Source: an uncultured Muribaculaceae bacterium (GTDB lineage Bacteria > Bacteroidota > Bacteroidia > Bacteroidales > Muribaculaceae). From it: a DNA stretch of 5,445 nucleotides. The notes beneath the pieces are model-generated. The model saw nothing but the letters and a program-made list of their open reading frames with translations. It ran no database searches and had not been told where the DNA came from. The stretch's first letter is position 1. The number at the start of each line of letters is the position of its first letter. The translations under genes and the position numbers were made by a program. Below, in pieces: positions 5,173 to 5,445 of the stretch. The stretch spans positions 937-6,381 of the forward strand of contig CAJTQH010000087.1 of the NCBI GenBank assembly GCA_910578305.1, written 5' to 3'.

Positions 5173-5217
5173 TTGTCGGTATTGCGAGTTACCTATCACA
5201 AAAGAAATCGACAACAC

Positions 5218-5445
5218 ATGAAATTTATCTGCACCGGCGACTGGCATCTCGGCAACATGTTTCACGGCATAGACCGCCTCGACGAACAACGCCATTTCCT
5301 TGACTGGATGGTTGAACAGATCGAAAAGCTGCGTCCTGACGCGTTGCTCATAGCGGGCGACGTGTTTGACAGCGGCAACCCGTCGGCAGCGTCTCAGAAA
5401 GCCTACTATGGCTTTTTAGCCCGGCTATCGTCGCTCGGCCACAGG
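5218..5445 (+). CDS. sbcD: SbcCD exonuclease subunit SbcD (3' partial)
   Basis: The first 76 codons are present; the gene runs off the window. The sequence follows the SbcD/Mre11 N-terminus closely: T-G-D-W-H-L-G at 6-12 with metal ligands Asp8 and His10, an E-Q-R-H-F-L-D-W-M segment at 23-31, P-D-A-L-L-I-A-G-D-V-F-D at 40-51 with metal ligand Asp48, and S-G-N-P-S-A-A-S-Q-K-A-Y-Y at 52-64. Family members usually have Ser or Ala where Gly7 stands, a minor difference. SbcD is the Mn-dependent calcineurin-like phosphoesterase that, with the SbcC ATPase, opens DNA hairpins and trims protein-blocked ends. SbcC would be expected directly downstream, outside the window. The ATG at 5218 is preceded by an A-rich leader with no strong ribosome-binding site, as is usual in Bacteroidota. 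High GC content sets it apart from the AT-rich intergenic DNA before it. Confidence 0.94.
   Translation, partial: MKFICTGDWHLGNMFHGIDRLDEQRHFLDWMVEQIEKLRPDALLIAGDVFDSGNPSAASQKAYYGFLARLSSLGHR

Overview
The window looks like a chromosomal segment of a Bacteroidales gut bacterium, most likely Muribaculaceae-like. The basis is promoter elements of the Bacteroidota form TAnnTTTG with an upstream TTG about 20 bases away, A-rich leaders without strong Shine-Dalgarno sequences, lipoproteins whose mature N-terminus is serine-rich and acidic after the lipobox cysteine, and high-GC housekeeping genes separated by AT-rich gaps. The family assignment is inference from style; no marker gene proves it.

Layout. 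(1) Bases 1-1714, plus strand, GC-rich: three genes joined by two ATGA overlaps. They are the 3' end of a gene with a BamE/SmpA-like 'Gly/Asp-Met-Thr...Gly-x-Pro' segment, a PhnP-type metallo-beta-lactamase-fold (MBL) phosphodiesterase, and a second, distantly related MBL protein whose metal motif has lost its aspartate. A clear intrinsic terminator (1769-1808) closes the unit. (2) Bases 1715-2263: a 549-base AT-rich gap between convergent genes. It holds two strong hairpins, an isolated minus-strand -7 box and other inverted repeats, and may encode a small RNA on the minus strand. (3) Bases 2264-4984, minus strand: two lipoprotein genes. The upstream one (3365-4984) carries a helical N-terminal domain, a papain-like Asn-Cys-His-x-Tyr-Ala-Trp cysteine hydrolase domain and beta-rich C-terminal domains. 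It is much more AT-rich than its surroundings and contains a nine-adenine run just before the catalytic domain. The downstream one (2264-3250) is an unrecognised lipoprotein. A good promoter sits at 5036-5067. (4) Bases 5039-5217: divergent intergenic region with that promoter, a plus-strand terminator-like hairpin that follows no visible plus-strand gene, and a possible sbcD promoter. (5) Bases 5218-5445: the N-terminal 76 codons of sbcD, the nuclease subunit of the SbcCD double-strand-break repair complex.

How they may work together. The first operon suggests linked expression of an envelope-related protein and two MBL enzymes, with no obvious shared pathway. The two minus-strand lipoproteins probably form one transcription unit and act at the outer membrane or cell surface. 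The larger is a predicted cysteine amidase/peptidase, and the smaller is a possible partner of unknown function. Nothing in the window amounts to a recognised defence, secretion or mobile system. The lipoprotein pair and the structured convergent gap are the least explained parts.
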